Of a stretch of 45,465 nt of DNA, positions 23,807 through 32,097 are shown in pieces. Made by a program: the position numbers and the translations under genes. Numbering within the stretch: the stretch's first letter is position 1; each line of letters starts with the position of its first letter. The DNA is from Vineibacter terrae (GTDB lineage Bacteria; Pseudomonadota; Alphaproteobacteria; Reyranellales; Reyranellaceae), in the NCBI RefSeq assembly GCF_008039615.1, contig NZ_VDUZ01000068.1:1-45465 (forward strand), read 5' to 3'. The notes below the pieces were generated by a model. It saw nothing but the letters and a program-made list of their open reading frames with translations, was not told where the DNA came from and did not search any database.

Positions 23807-24280
23807 ATGACACAGATCGGCAGCCCGGCGCCCGAATGGCGCATCAGCGAATGGCTCAACAGCGACGAGATGCTGACGCTCGAAGCGTTGCGCGGCAAGG
23901 TGGTCGTGGCCTTCGCCTTCCAGATGCTGTGCCCGGGCTGCGTGCAGGAGTCGATCCCGCAGGCCAAGCGCGTGCACGAGACGTTCGACGGCAATGCCGT
24001 CGCCACCATCGGTCTGCACACCGTGTTCGAGCATCACGAGGCGATGCGCCCGGTCTCGCTGCGAGCCTTCCTGCACGAGAACCGCATCCGCTTCCCGGTC
24101 GGCGTCGATGCGCATGAGGGCGACGACCCGCTGCCGGTCACGATGCGGGCCTATCGCATGCAGGGCACGCCGACCCTGCTGCTGATCGACGGCGCCGGCC
24201 GGCTGCGGCGCCAGGCCTTCGGCCACGTGCCAGATCTCGCGCTGGGGGCCGAGATCATGGCGCTGATCGCGCAGCGCTGA
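23807..24280 (+). CDS. AhpC/TSA- or TlpA-like thiol oxidoreductase
   Basis: A 157-residue thioredoxin-fold protein with the redox pair C42-P-G-C45 (FQMLCPGCVQE) and the late cis-Pro segment RMQGTPTLLLID. The N-terminal GSPAPEWRISEWLN is the usual start of peroxiredoxin and TlpA-like proteins. No signal peptide, so it acts in the cytoplasm, unlike most TlpA proteins. CPGC resembles bacterioferritin co-migratory and alkyl-hydroperoxide reductase-like members. It stands alone between a family 2 repeat and a promoter. Substrate unknown. Confidence 0.85.
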   Translation: MTQIGSPAPEWRISEWLNSDEMLTLEALRGKVVVAFAFQMLCPGCVQESIPQAKRVHETFDGNAVATIGLHTVFEHHEAMRPVSLRAFLHENRIRFPVGVDAHEGDDPLPVTMRAYRMQGTPTLLLIDGAGRLRRQAFGHVPDLALGAEIMALIAQR

Positions 24281-24402
24281 TCGTCACGGCCTGTCTCCAG
24301 CGCCGACAACTCCTTGTCGACGGCGCCGTCAAACCCGGGCCCCGGGCCGCCTGACGGCGGCGCTCTCCTGCCGGCTTCTTGCTTGCCGGCGCACAGCAAC
24401 GC

Positions 24403-24430
24403 TTGACTTTCATCGTCGCTAAGGTATGAT
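24403..24430 (+). promoter_or_regulatory. Sigma-70-like promoter for the H/C-motif gene
   Basis: TTGACT (24403-24408) and TATGAT (24425-24430) lie 16 nt apart, and the predicted start falls about 18 nt before the ATG at 24455. The spacing and boxes are close to consensus. Confidence 0.6.
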
Positions 24431-24454
24431 TACTCACTCACATTGGAGTGGGCC

Positions 24455-25069
24455 ATGATCACCATCAAGTCGCCCCACATGGGCCTGAACGATGCGCGTG
24501 CTCCAGTACGAGTTCGGATGTGGAATACCTGGGAAGTTTCAGCCACCGACACCAAGCGTCACATCATCGATTGGACCGCCACGGTGGCGCGCGGCGCCCC
24601 GGGCGGCAAGCTCAGTGAAATCGTGATCTCCTGCCATGGCGCGCCCGCCTACCTGCAGCTTGGCGAGGGCTTCGGCGCTGCCGACGCCGACCTGTTCCGG
24701 GGCTGGCGCGGGCTGGTGGACAAGATCTGGATCCGGGCCTGCCTGGTCGGCCGCATCGTCGGCCCTGAGACAGCGGGCCAGGGCGACGGCGCCTTCATCA
24801 CGGCGCTGGGGATGACGGGCAACGGCGATACGTTCATTCGCGCCGTGGCCGCGGCTGCGCAGGCCTATGTCGTGGTCGGCACCGAGCTGCAATCGTCCGG
24901 CAAATACACCCGCGACGCCCCCTGCCCCTTTGGCCAGCTCGACCAGTATGAGGGCCTGGTGCTGAGCTACCCGTCCGATGGTGGCCCCGCCAACTGGACG
25001 CATCGGTACCCGTCGGTCTACAACGCCAATCCGACCACGCTCACGGCCACCCATCCCAACAGCGAGTAG
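24455..25069 (+). CDS. Uncharacterised protein with caspase-like His and Cys motifs
   Basis: A 204-residue protein I do not recognise as a named family. Two motifs recall clan CD cysteine peptidases (caspase, CHAT and related folds). A hydrophobic strand ends in CHG (SEIVISCHGAPAYLQLG, H61), and a later strand ends in Cys (DKIWIRACLVGRI, C96). The spacing and the hydrophobic-strand/HG/strand/AC order fit, but no other protease signature is visible. The C-terminus is Pro/Tyr/Asn-rich (WTHRYPSVYNANPTTLTATH). GGAGTGGGCC precedes the ATG. A peptidase role is a hypothesis from two motifs only. It has its own promoter. Confidence 0.6.
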   Translation: MITIKSPHMGLNDARAPVRVRMWNTWEVSATDTKRHIIDWTATVARGAPGGKLSEIVISCHGAPAYLQLGEGFGAADADLFRGWRGLVDKIWIRACLVGRIVGPETAGQGDGAFITALGMTGNGDTFIRAVAAAAQAYVVVGTELQSSGKYTRDAPCPFGQLDQYEGLVLSYPSDGGPANWTHRYPSVYNANPTTLTATHPNSE

Positions 25070-25192
25070 GCGCAGCGGCGCCGATCGCTTATCGGTCAAG
25101 GGATTGGCCTTCGGCCAATCCCCGGTGGCCGTCTCGCGCAGTTTTGCAGGCCTGCCCCCAGCCCGCGGGCGAACGGCGAACGACGAGGTTCC

Positions 25193-25290
25193 GGTCGGAC
25201 CGCGTCGCTCCAGCGACGTGCATGATCCGGCGCCGCGCTTCGGCGGCAGCTGCCGCCTGAGATGCGCCGCTGGAGCGGCGCGGCCCGGCC
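25193..25290. repeat. Dispersed palindromic repeat family 2, full copy
   Basis: The left arm GGTCGGACCGCGTCGCTCCAG and right arm CTGGAGCGGCGCGGCCCGGCC pair with few mismatches around GCGACGTGCATGATCCGGCG and CGGCGGCAGC. It lies at the convergent 3' ends of the H/C-motif gene and gcvPB. Confidence 0.85.
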
Positions 25291-25296
25291 ATCGTC

Positions 25297-26892
25297 CTAT
25301 TCCGCCGCCTGCTTCAGGGGGCCGTCGCCCGGGCCCTGGTTGGTGGGGCGCCAGCGCAGGATCGGCTTGCGGGCGGCCAGGGTCTCGTCGAGGCGCCGGC
25401 GCGGCGCCAGCAGCGGCGCCGCCTTGAAGGCCTCGGCGGCGGTGCCGGACTTCGCCTTGCGTGCCAGATGCAGCATGGTGTCGCAGAACTCGTCGAGCGC
25501 GTGCTTGCTCTGGGTCTCGGTGGGCTCGATCAGCATCGCGCCATGCACCACCAGCGGGAAGTACATGGTCATCGGGTGATAGCCCTCGTCGATCATCGCC
25601 TTGGCGAAGTCGAGCGTGCTGATGCCGGTGTCCTTGAGGAAGTCGTCGTCGAACAGGCACTCGTGCATGCACGGCCCGTCGAAGGCCGGCGTCAGCTCGG
25701 CCTTCAGCCGCGCCATCACGTAATTGGCGTTCAGCACCGCGTCCTCGGCGACCTGGCGCAGGCCGTCGGCGCCGTGGCTCAGCATATAAGCCAGCGCCCG
25801 CACGAACATGCCCATCTGGCCGTGGAAGGCCTTCAGCCGGCCCAGCGCCTGATCGTCGCCGGCAGCGCCGTCCTCCTCGGCCAGGCGCCAGCCGGCGTCG
25901 TCACGCACCACCCAGGGGCGCGGCGCGTAGGGCGCCAGCCGCGCCGACAGCACCACCGGCCCCGAGCCTGGACCACCGCCGCCGTGCGGCGTCGAGAAGG
26001 TCTTGTGCAGGTTGATGTGCATGCAGTCGATGCCGAGATCGCCCGGCCGCACGCGGCCGACGATGGCGTTGTAGTTGGCGCCGTCGCAATAGAAGTAGGC
26101 GCCGGCCGCGCGCACGGCGTCGGCGACCTCCCGGATGTCGCGCTCGAACAGGCCGCAGGTGTTGGGGTTGGTCAGCATGATCGCCGCCACGTCCGACCCC
26201 AGCGCCGCCTTCAGGGCCGCGACATCGACGCGGCCGTCCGCGGTGGCCGCGATCGGCTTGACGCTGAAGCCCAGCGCCGCCGCCGTGGCCGGATTGGTGC
26301 CGTGCGCCGATTCCGGCACCAGAACAGTCTTGCGATGGCCCTCGCCGCTGGCCGCCAGGGCGGCGGCGATCGCCATCATGCCGCACATCTCGCCATGCGC
26401 GCCGGCGGCCGGTGACATCGCCACGGCCGGCATGCCGGTGAGCGTGGTGAGCCAGCCGGCGAGCGCGCCGATCAGCTCGATGGCGCCCTGCACCGTCGAT
26501 TGCGGCTGCAAGGGGTGCACGTCGCCGAAGCCGGGCAGGCGGGCCATGCGCTCGTTCAGCCGCGGGTTGTGCTTCATCGTGCACGAGCCCAGCGGATAGA
26601 GGCCGCTGTCGATGGCGTAGTTCTTCTGGCTCAGCCGCGTGTAGTGCTGCACCACCTGCGGCTCGGCCAGGCCGGGCAGGCCGATGGCGCCGCGCCGGCG
26701 CAGGCCGCCCAGCCGGTCCTTGACCTTGGGCGGCTCGGGCAGGTCGACGCCGCTGCGGTCGGCATGCGCGTACTCGAAGATCAGCCGCTCCTCGAGCTGC
26801 AGGCCGCGGTTGCCGGTGAACGTCTCGACCGCGGCCACGGGCGCGGTGGCGGCGGCGCGGCGGCCTTGCGAGAGATCGGTCGACTGGACCAT
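25297..26892 (-). CDS. gcvPB: Glycine dehydrogenase (decarboxylating) subunit 2
   Basis: A 531-residue C-terminal half of the glycine cleavage P-protein. It carries the PLP lysine at K297 in MHINLHKTFSTPHGGGGPG and the Gly-rich pocket that follows. Other conserved parts are YPLGSCTMKHNP near residue 100 and VPESAHGTNPAT near 195. Two start codons are possible: GTG 26895, which overlaps the stop of gcvPA, or ATG 26892. With GcvPA it decarboxylates glycine and passes the aminomethyl group to GcvH. It is the last gene of the riboswitch-controlled operon. Confidence 0.97.
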   Translation of the reverse strand: MVQSTDLSQGRRAAATAPVAAVETFTGNRGLQLEERLIFEYAHADRSGVDLPEPPKVKDRLGGLRRRGAIGLPGLAEPQVVQHYTRLSQKNYAIDSGLYPLGSCTMKHNPRLNERMARLPGFGDVHPLQPQSTVQGAIELIGALAGWLTTLTGMPAVAMSPAAGAHGEMCGMMAIAAALAASGEGHRKTVLVPESAHGTNPATAAALGFSVKPIAATADGRVDVAALKAALGSDVAAIMLTNPNTCGLFERDIREVADAVRAAGAYFYCDGANYNAIVGRVRPGDLGIDCMHINLHKTFSTPHGGGGPGSGPVVLSARLAPYAPRPWVVRDDAGWRLAEEDGAAGDDQALGRLKAFHGQMGMFVRALAYMLSHGADGLRQVAEDAVLNANYVMARLKAELTPAFDGPCMHECLFDDDFLKDTGISTLDFAKAMIDEGYHPMTMYFPLVVHGAMLIEPTETQSKHALDEFCDTMLHLARKAKSGTAAEAFKAAPLLAPRRRLDETLAARKPILRWRPTNQGPGDGPLKQAAE

Positions 26893-28238
26893 CACAGCAC
26901 CTCCTCAAGACCAGCGGCGAGCGCCTCGATATCGTCGTCGCTCACCGTCTCGGTGACGGCGACGAGCAGCAGATCGGCGCAGAGCGGCGCGTGCGGCAGC
27001 AACCGCGAGACGGGCACGCCGGCCAGGATGCGCCGCTCGGCCAGCGCCTCGACCACCGGCGCCGCCGGCTTGGGCAGCATCACGGTGAACTCGTTGAAGA
27101 ACGAGTCGTTCAGCACCTTCACGCCCGGCACCCGCGCCAGCCGCTCGGCGGCGCGCACCGCCGTGGCATGGTTGAGCTCGGCCAGGCGCGTGAAGCCGCG
27201 CTCGCCCAGCAGCGTGAGGTGGATGGTGAAGGCCAGCGCGCAGAGGCCGGCATTGGTGCAGATGTTCGACGTCGCCTTCTCACGCCTGATGTGCTGCTCG
27301 CGCGTGCTGAGCGTCAGCACGAAGCCGCGCTTGCCGTCGGCATCGACGGTCTCGCCCACCAGCCGGCCCGGCATCTGGCGCATCAGCTTCTCGCGCGTGG
27401 CGAACAGCCCGACATAGGGGCCGCCGAAGTTGAGGCCGACGCCCAGCGACTGGCCTTCGCACACCACGATATCGGCGCCCATGTCCCCCGGCGGCGTGAG
27501 CAGGCCCAGCGACACGACCTCGGTCACCACCACCACCAGCAGCGCGCCGGCGGCGTGGCAGGCCTGCGCCAGCGGTGCGAGGTCGCGCACATGGCCGAAC
27601 ACGCTGGGGTTCTGCACCACGACGCAGGAGACCTCTTTGTCGACCAGGGCGGCGAGATCCTCGATGCCGTCGGCGTCGACCGGCGCACCGGCGACGCGGA
27701 AGCCCTGCCAGCGCGCCGTGGTCTCGATCACGGCGCGGTAGTGCGGATGCAGGCCGCCCGACAGCACCGCCTTGTTGCGGCGCGTGACGCGGTTGGCCAT
27801 CAGCACGGCCTCGGAGGCACCGGTGCTGCCGTCGTACATCGAGGCGTTGGCCACCTCCATGCCGGTCAGCATCGTGACCTGGGTCTGGAACTCGAACAGG
27901 TACTGCAGCGTGCCCTGCGTGATCTCGGGCTGGTAGGGGGTGTAGGAGGTCAGGAACTCGCCGCGCTGGATCAGATGATCGACGCTGGCCGGCACATGGT
28001 GCTTGTAGGCGCCGGCGCCGACGAAGAACGGCGCATCCGACGCCGCGAGGTTGCGCGCCGCCATGCGGCCCAGACGGCGCTCGACCTCCATCTCGCCCAT
28101 ATGGCTGGAAAGGCCGGCGATCGGTCCCGGCAGGCGCACCGATGTCGGCACGTCGCGGAACAGATCATCGATCGAGCGCACGCCGATGGTCGCAAGCATC
28201 TCGCGGCGGTCGGCATCGGTGAGTGGCAGATAGCGCAT
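26892..28238 (-). CDS. gcvPA: Glycine dehydrogenase (decarboxylating) subunit 1
   Basis: A 448-residue N-terminal half of the split P-protein. It opens [19 protein letters not shown], the standard start, followed by [24 protein letters not shown] and the [10 protein letters not shown]-type motif here reading [14 protein letters not shown]. Having P as two polypeptides is the form seen in Gram-positives, archaea and some alphaproteobacteria, whereas E. coli has a single fused protein. The stop overlaps gcvPB. About 250 bp holding a repeat separate it from gcvH upstream. Confidence 0.97.
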   Translation of the reverse strand: MRYLPLTDADRREMLATIGVRSIDDLFRDVPTSVRLPGPIAGLSSHMGEMEVERRLGRMAARNLAASDAPFFVGAGAYKHHVPASVDHLIQRGEFLTSYTPYQPEITQGTLQYLFEFQTQVTMLTGMEVANASMYDGSTGASEAVLMANRVTRRNKAVLSGGLHPHYRAVIETTARWQGFRVAGAPVDADGIEDLAALVDKEVSCVVVQNPSVFGHVRDLAPLAQACHAAGALLVVVVTEVVSLGLLTPPGDMGADIVVCEGQSLGVGLNFGGPYVGLFATREKLMRQMPGRLVGETVDADGKRGFVLTLSTREQHIRREKATSNICTNAGLCALAFTIHLTLLGERGFTRLAELNHATAVRAAERLARVPGVKVLNDSFFNEFTVMLPKPAAPVVEALAERRILAGVPVSRLLPHAPLCADLLLVAVTETVSDDDIEALAAGLEEVL

Positions 28239-28317
28239 CCAGGGACTCCGTCGACCTCTTGTCCTTTCCCGCGCAGGGGCCGCGGAGCGGACACTTCTTC
28301 GGTACTGCGGGCGAACC

Positions 28318-28443
28318 CTCCCCCAACGCAGTTGGGGGAGGTGGCCGAAGGCCGGAGGGGGAGCCGACGAGGTCTATGCAGCTGAGACCACGTCGGCTCC
28401 CCTCCGTCCCTTCAGGGCACCTCCCCAGCACAGCTGGGGAGGA
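28318..28443. repeat. Large palindromic intergenic repeat (CTCCCCCAAC type)
   Basis: An imperfect inverted repeat. The left part CCTCCCCCAACGCAGTTGGGGG is itself a hairpin, and GAGCCGACGAGGTC faces GACCACGTCGGCTC. The right end is CTCCCCAGCACAGCTGGGGAGG, another hairpin. It fills the gcvH-gcvPA gap inside the operon, so it is transcribed and may slow polymerase or stabilise the upstream mRNA. Confidence 0.8.
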
Positions 28444-28485
28444 AAAATATGTCCGCTCCGTAGCGTGCACGCGGGAAGAAGGGAA

Positions 28486-28863
28486 CTACGCCAGGCTCTT
28501 CACGAAGGCGTCGTACTTGGCCTGGTCCATCAGGCCGTCGAGCTCCGACGGGTCGGCGAGCCGGACCATGAAGAACCAGCCCTTGCCGGTCGGCTCCAGG
28601 TTCACGTCGCCCGGCGCGTCGGCCAGCGCTGAATTCGCGGCAACGACCTCGCCCGACACCGGCGTATAGATGTCGCTCGCCGCCTTCACCGACTCCACGA
28701 CCGCCACGGCCTCGCCCTTGGCGATGGTGCGGCCGACCTCGGGCACCTCGACGAAGACCACGTCGCCCAGCTGCTCCTGGGCATAGTCGGTGATGCCGAC
28801 GGTGCCGACGCCGTTCTCGATGCGGATCCACTCGTGCTCTTCGGTGTATTTCACTGTCGTCAT
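28486..28863 (-). CDS. gcvH: Glycine cleavage system H protein
   Basis: A 125-residue lipoyl carrier protein. The lipoylated lysine is K60 in AVVESVKAASDIY, and the opening YTEEHEWIRIENG is characteristic. The ATG at 28863 follows GGGGGAGAGC. It shuttles the aminomethyl group from P- to T-protein. It lies 11 nt after gcvT. Confidence 0.98.
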   Translation of the reverse strand: MTTVKYTEEHEWIRIENGVGTVGITDYAQEQLGDVVFVEVPEVGRTIAKGEAVAVVESVKAASDIYTPVSGEVVAANSALADAPGDVNLEPTGKGWFFMVRLADPSELDGLMDQAKYDAFVKSLA

Positions 28864-28874
28864 GCTCTCCCCCT

Positions 28875-29999
28875 TCAACCCCGCCAATAGGTGTGCTTCA
28901 CGAACGGCATGGGCACGATCTCGGCCGTCACCGGCTTGCCGCGCACGCGCAACGCAAGCTTCGTGCCCGACGCGGCCTGCGCCCGATCGACGTAGCCCAT
29001 CGCCAGCGGGCCGTTGAGCGACGGGCCGAAGCCGCCGCTGGTCACCTTGCCCACCACGGCGCCGGCCGCATCGATGATCTCGGTGCCCTCGCGCGCGATG
29101 GTGCGGCCTTCCGGCCGCAGCCCGACCCGCCGTCGCGGCGCGCCCGAGGCGATCTGGCGGATGATGATCTCGTCGCCCGGAAAGCCGCCCTTGGCGCGGC
29201 GCTCCTTGCCGATGCTCCACACCAGGCCGGCCTCGACCGGCGTGGTGGCGGTGTCGATGTCGTGGCCGTAGAGGCAGAGGCCGGCCTCCAGGCGCAGCGA
29301 GTCGCGCGCGCCCAGGCCGATCGGCTTGACGCGGTCGTCGGCCAGCAGCAGGCGCGCGATGCGCTCGGCGGCCTCGGCCGGCGTCGAGATCTCATAGCCG
29401 TCGCAGCCGGTGTAGCCCGATCGGGTGACGTAGCACTCCACGCCGTCGATCATCACGAAGCTGCCGGTCATGAAGGTCATGGCCCGCACCTGCGGCGCCT
29501 GCCGGCCCAGCACATCGGCCGCATCCGGGCCCTGCAGGGCCAGCAGGCCGCGCGCGAACATCGGCTCGATCTCGACATCGTCCGACAGGTGCTGGCGGAT
29601 ATGCGCGAGGTCGGCGTCCTTGCAGGCGGCGTTGACCACCAGCAGGAGATGATCGCCGGTGCTGGTCACCATCAGGTCGTCGAGGATGCCGCCCGCGGCG
29701 TTGGTGAGCTGGGTGTAGCGCATCTGGCCGGGCTGCAGGCCGGCGATGTCGCCCGGCACCAGCCGCTCGACGGCAGCGGCGGCGTTCTTGCCCGGCTTCG
29801 CCGTGAGCCGGATCTGACCCATATGCGAGACGTCGAACAGGCCGGCGGCGCGGCGGGTGTGCAGGTGCTCGTTCAGGATCCCCATCGGGAACTGCACCGG
29901 CATGTCATAGCCGGCGAACGGCACGAGCTTGGCGCCCAGCGCCACATGCAGCGCATGAAGCGGCGTGCGTTTCAGGGAGTCGGACGCAGGATCGGCCAC
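28875..29999 (-). CDS. gcvT: Aminomethyltransferase (glycine cleavage T protein)
   Basis: A 374-residue T protein that transfers the methylene group to tetrahydrofolate and frees ammonia. Family segments are FAGYDMPVQFPMGILNEH (about 25-45), FDVSHMGQIRLTAKPG, the folate-site region RSGYTGCDGYEIS and the late YVDRAQAASGTKLAL. It is the first gene of the operon, and a tandem glycine riboswitch covers its leader. Expression should rise with glycine. Confidence 0.97.
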   Translation of the reverse strand: MADPASDSLKRTPLHALHVALGAKLVPFAGYDMPVQFPMGILNEHLHTRRAAGLFDVSHMGQIRLTAKPGKNAAAAVERLVPGDIAGLQPGQMRYTQLTNAAGGILDDLMVTSTGDHLLLVVNAACKDADLAHIRQHLSDDVEIEPMFARGLLALQGPDAADVLGRQAPQVRAMTFMTGSFVMIDGVECYVTRSGYTGCDGYEISTPAEAAERIARLLLADDRVKPIGLGARDSLRLEAGLCLYGHDIDTATTPVEAGLVWSIGKERRAKGGFPGDEIIIRQIASGAPRRRVGLRPEGRTIAREGTEIIDAAGAVVGKVTSGGFGPSLNGPLAMGYVDRAQAASGTKLALRVRGKPVTAEIVPMPFVKHTYWRG

Positions 30000-30048
30000 C
30001 GGTCACCTCGACACATAGAGACGCGCCAGCGGACATGCGCCGGCCACG

Positions 30049-30250
30049 CCCCCTCTGTCCGGTGACCTGAAAGATTGGTCGGCCGCGCAAGCGCGCCCGA
30101 CTTACCTCGTCGGTGGATCGCGCCGGCCAACCCGGTCGCGACCGCTTTCCAGAGTGCCATCCCCCCGCGGTCCGGTGGCCTGAGAGTTTCCGGGGCGGTT
30201 GCTCCTTCGGCGGCACGAAGCGGTGGCAACGTGCGCTCTCCCACGGGGAT
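30049..30250 (-). ncRNA. Tandem glycine riboswitch upstream of gcvT
   Basis: Two aptamers are readable on the minus strand. The first (about 30250-30168) has GGGAGAGCGC, CGCCGAAGGAGCAACCGCC and ACTCTCAGGCCACCGGACCG. The second (about 30166-30049) has ATGGCACTCTGGAAAGC, CCGACGAGGTAAGTC and ATCTTTCAGGTCACCGGAC. The paired CGAAGGAGCAA/CTCTCAGG-type cores and the short linker are those of the cooperative glycine riboswitch. It ends about 50 nt before the gcvT start codon. Confidence 0.93.
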
Positions 30251-30265
30251 CATCTGGCGGCCGCG

Positions 30266-30294
30266 ACCATAGACGCGGCGTCCGATCGGCGCAA
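30266..30294 (-). promoter_or_regulatory. Putative promoter of the gcv operon
   Basis: On the minus strand TTGCGC (30294-30289) and TATGGT (30271-30266) are 17 nt apart. They would start transcription just upstream of the first glycine aptamer. Only moderately close to consensus. Confidence 0.45.
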
Positions 30295-30426
30295 CGGGCC
30301 GGGCTGCCGGCGCGTCCGGTTTGTCCGTGGAAAAGCCGGCGCGGCGCGCGAGTCACGAGGCGTTTCCTGCATAATACCTCCAAACGTGAACGCCCGGCCG
30401 GCATGCGCGATTCCGGCTATGCTACA

Positions 30427-30441
30427 AAATCGTCACGATTT
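30427..30441. promoter_or_regulatory. 15-bp perfect palindrome, candidate TetR operator
   Basis: AAATCGT-C-ACGATTT is a perfect palindrome 62 nt before the TetR-type gene. A further half site AAAATCG lies at 30456-30462. Size and position fit an autoregulatory TetR operator. Confidence 0.6.
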
Positions 30442-30502
30442 CCGGGGCTTGGCGTAAAATCGGGCCTTCCCTAAGCGGCCGCTCACCAGTAATAATCTTG
30501 CC

Positions 30503-31078
30503 ATGGGCAAGGCGGATGACACCAAGAAGCGCGTTGAGCGCGCGGCATTGACGCTCTTCATGGCGCGCGGGGTCGCCGAGACGACGACGCGCGAGATCGC
30601 AATGGCGGCGTCGGTCGCTGAAGGTACCATCTACCGGTACTTTCCAAGCAAGGACGCGTTGGCGCTGGAGTTGTTCACGCGCCACCACGTGGCGTTGGCG
30701 GAAGCGCTGATCGAGGCTCATCGGCCGCACAAGAAGCTGCGGCAGAAGGCCGAGGCGATCGTGCGCTGCTACTGCGACTGGGCCGACCGCGACTGGACAA
30801 CTTTCGCATACCATCTGCTGACACAGCACCACTTCCTGGCGAGCCTGTCGGAAGACCTGCCTAATCCAGTGGATGTGGTGCGCGATGTCATCGCCCAGGC
30901 CATCGCCGCCAGCGAGATCCCCAAGCGCGATGTCGATGCGCTGACGGCGTCGGTCGTCGGCGTCGTGCTGCAGGCAGCGACATTCAAGGTCTATGGCCGC
31001 ATCACCGGCGCGCTCACCGACCATGCGCCGACCTTCGTCGAAGCCGCCTGGGCCGTGCTCAACGCCAAGCCGGGCTGA
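30503..31078 (+). CDS. TetR-family transcriptional regulator
   Basis: A 191-residue regulator. Residues about 8-55 form the TetR DNA-binding domain (RVERAALTLFMARGVAETTT, then REIAMAASVAEGTIYRYFPS). The rest is a helical ligand-binding domain. It stands alone and no obvious effector transporter or enzyme is adjacent. Target genes cannot be named beyond likely autoregulation through the palindrome upstream. A family 2 repeat follows its stop. Confidence 0.9.
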   Translation: MGKADDTKKRVERAALTLFMARGVAETTTREIAMAASVAEGTIYRYFPSKDALALELFTRHHVALAEALIEAHRPHKKLRQKAEAIVRCYCDWADRDWTTFAYHLLTQHHFLASLSEDLPNPVDVVRDVIAQAIAASEIPKRDVDALTASVVGVVLQAATFKVYGRITGALTDHAPTFVEAAWAVLNAKPG

Positions 31079-31080
31079 AC

Positions 31081-31165
31081 GGTCGGGCCGCGCCGCTCCA
31101 GCGGCGCTCCGGCCCGAAGGGCCGGATCATGATCATGAGCGCCGCTGGAGCGGCGCGGCCCGACC
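31081..31165. repeat. Dispersed palindromic repeat family 2, full copy
   Basis: The arms GGTCGGGCCGCGCCGCTCCAG and CTGGAGCGGCGCGGCCCGACC are perfect reverse complements. The centre has GGCCCGAAGGGCC and ATGATCAT palindromes. It lies between convergent genes (TetR and lipoprotein), where a hairpin on either strand could terminate transcription. Confidence 0.92.
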
Positions 31166-31167
31166 AC

Positions 31168-31707
31168 CTACCGCCGGCCGCCGGTGCGGTTGTACTCGAG
31201 CTCCTCGTGTGTCGGCAGCAGGCCGACGGCCACGGTGTAGGCGCCGCCCGACTGGCCCTGGGCCAGCGGGATGTTGAGCGACAGCTGCTCGGACGAGCCC
31301 TCGCGCGTGCGGTTGCCGGCAAACTTGTAGTCGGCCGCGAAATTGCGCCCCTGCACGATGGTGCCGGAAGGGTTCAGGATGCGCACGAAATAGCCGACAT
31401 TGGCGGTGCGGTCGGTGAGCGCCGGCCCCTGCGAGACCACGATGTTCAGCGTCAGCTCGACGTAGACCGCGTTCTTGCGCAGATCGCACGCAATATCGAC
31501 CTTGCCGAGCTCGGCCTGGAACAGCACATCCGTCCGGTCACGCCCGCCGCCGGGCTTGAACCGGGTCAGGTTGGCGGCGTCCTGCACCCGCATGGCTTGC
31601 GGGCATCCGGCACGCAGGTCGGAGATCTCCTGGGTCGAGGGGCCGCAGCCGGCCAGCACACTCACGAGAATCCCCGGCGCCACCAGGGGAAGCAGGCGCA
31701 ATGTCAT
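31168..31707 (-). CDS. Putative lipoprotein
   Basis: A 179-residue protein with a lipoprotein signal: LRLLPLVAPGILVSVLAG followed by the lipidated C21 (lipobox VLAGC). The mature part is beta-rich (VDIACDLRKNAVYVELTLNI, GYFVRILNPSGTIVQ) with two further cysteines. I do not recognise a named family. It probably sits in the outer membrane on the periplasmic side. Confidence 0.8.
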   Translation of the reverse strand: MTLRLLPLVAPGILVSVLAGCGPSTQEISDLRAGCPQAMRVQDAANLTRFKPGGGRDRTDVLFQAELGKVDIACDLRKNAVYVELTLNIVVSQGPALTDRTANVGYFVRILNPSGTIVQGRNFAADYKFAGNRTREGSSEQLSLNIPLAQGQSGGAYTVAVGLLPTHEELEYNRTGGRR

Positions 31708-31752
31708 CGATGATCCTTTCCGGGGGCCGGACGGCCTGTGGGCGGCGAGGTT

Positions 31753-31992
31753 CTATACCGTCTTGTGGGTGCCGTCACACATGGGCGCCTTGCCGCTGTG
31801 CTTGCAGGCGCAGAACCAGACGTCGCCCGAGGTCGCGGGCGTGAACTTCACCGGCGAGAATTCGGAACCTTTGTGGCTGCCGTCACAGAACGGTTGCTTG
31901 CCACTCTTGCCACAGGCACACCACCAATAGTCCTTGCCGGCCTCGACGGCCATCTTGATGGGTGCCTTGGCCGCGACAACAGGACTGGCCAT
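31753..31992 (-). CDS. Double CDGSH iron-sulfur protein
   Basis: A 79-residue protein with two CDGSH Fe-S modules. The first has C25, C27, C36 and H40 (CACGKSGKQPFCDGSH). The second has C61, C63, C72 and H76 (CACKHSGKAPMCDGTH). Each 3Cys-1His set should bind a redox-active 2Fe-2S cluster. The ATG at 31992 follows GAGGAAG. Bacterial members are small soluble electron carriers or Fe-S donors. It stands alone, divergent from ispH, whose product is itself a 4Fe-4S enzyme. A functional link is only suggestive. Confidence 0.93.
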   Translation of the reverse strand: MASPVVAAKAPIKMAVEAGKDYWWCACGKSGKQPFCDGSHKGSEFSPVKFTPATSGDVWFCACKHSGKAPMCDGTHKTV

Positions 31993-32097
31993 GGGTTGCT
32001 TCCTCACGATTAGGCGGTCTGATAGGGTGCGATGCGCCGCCGATGCGCATCGATCCTAGAGGATCGCGCGCAACCGGTACAAGCGAACCTTCCGTCG

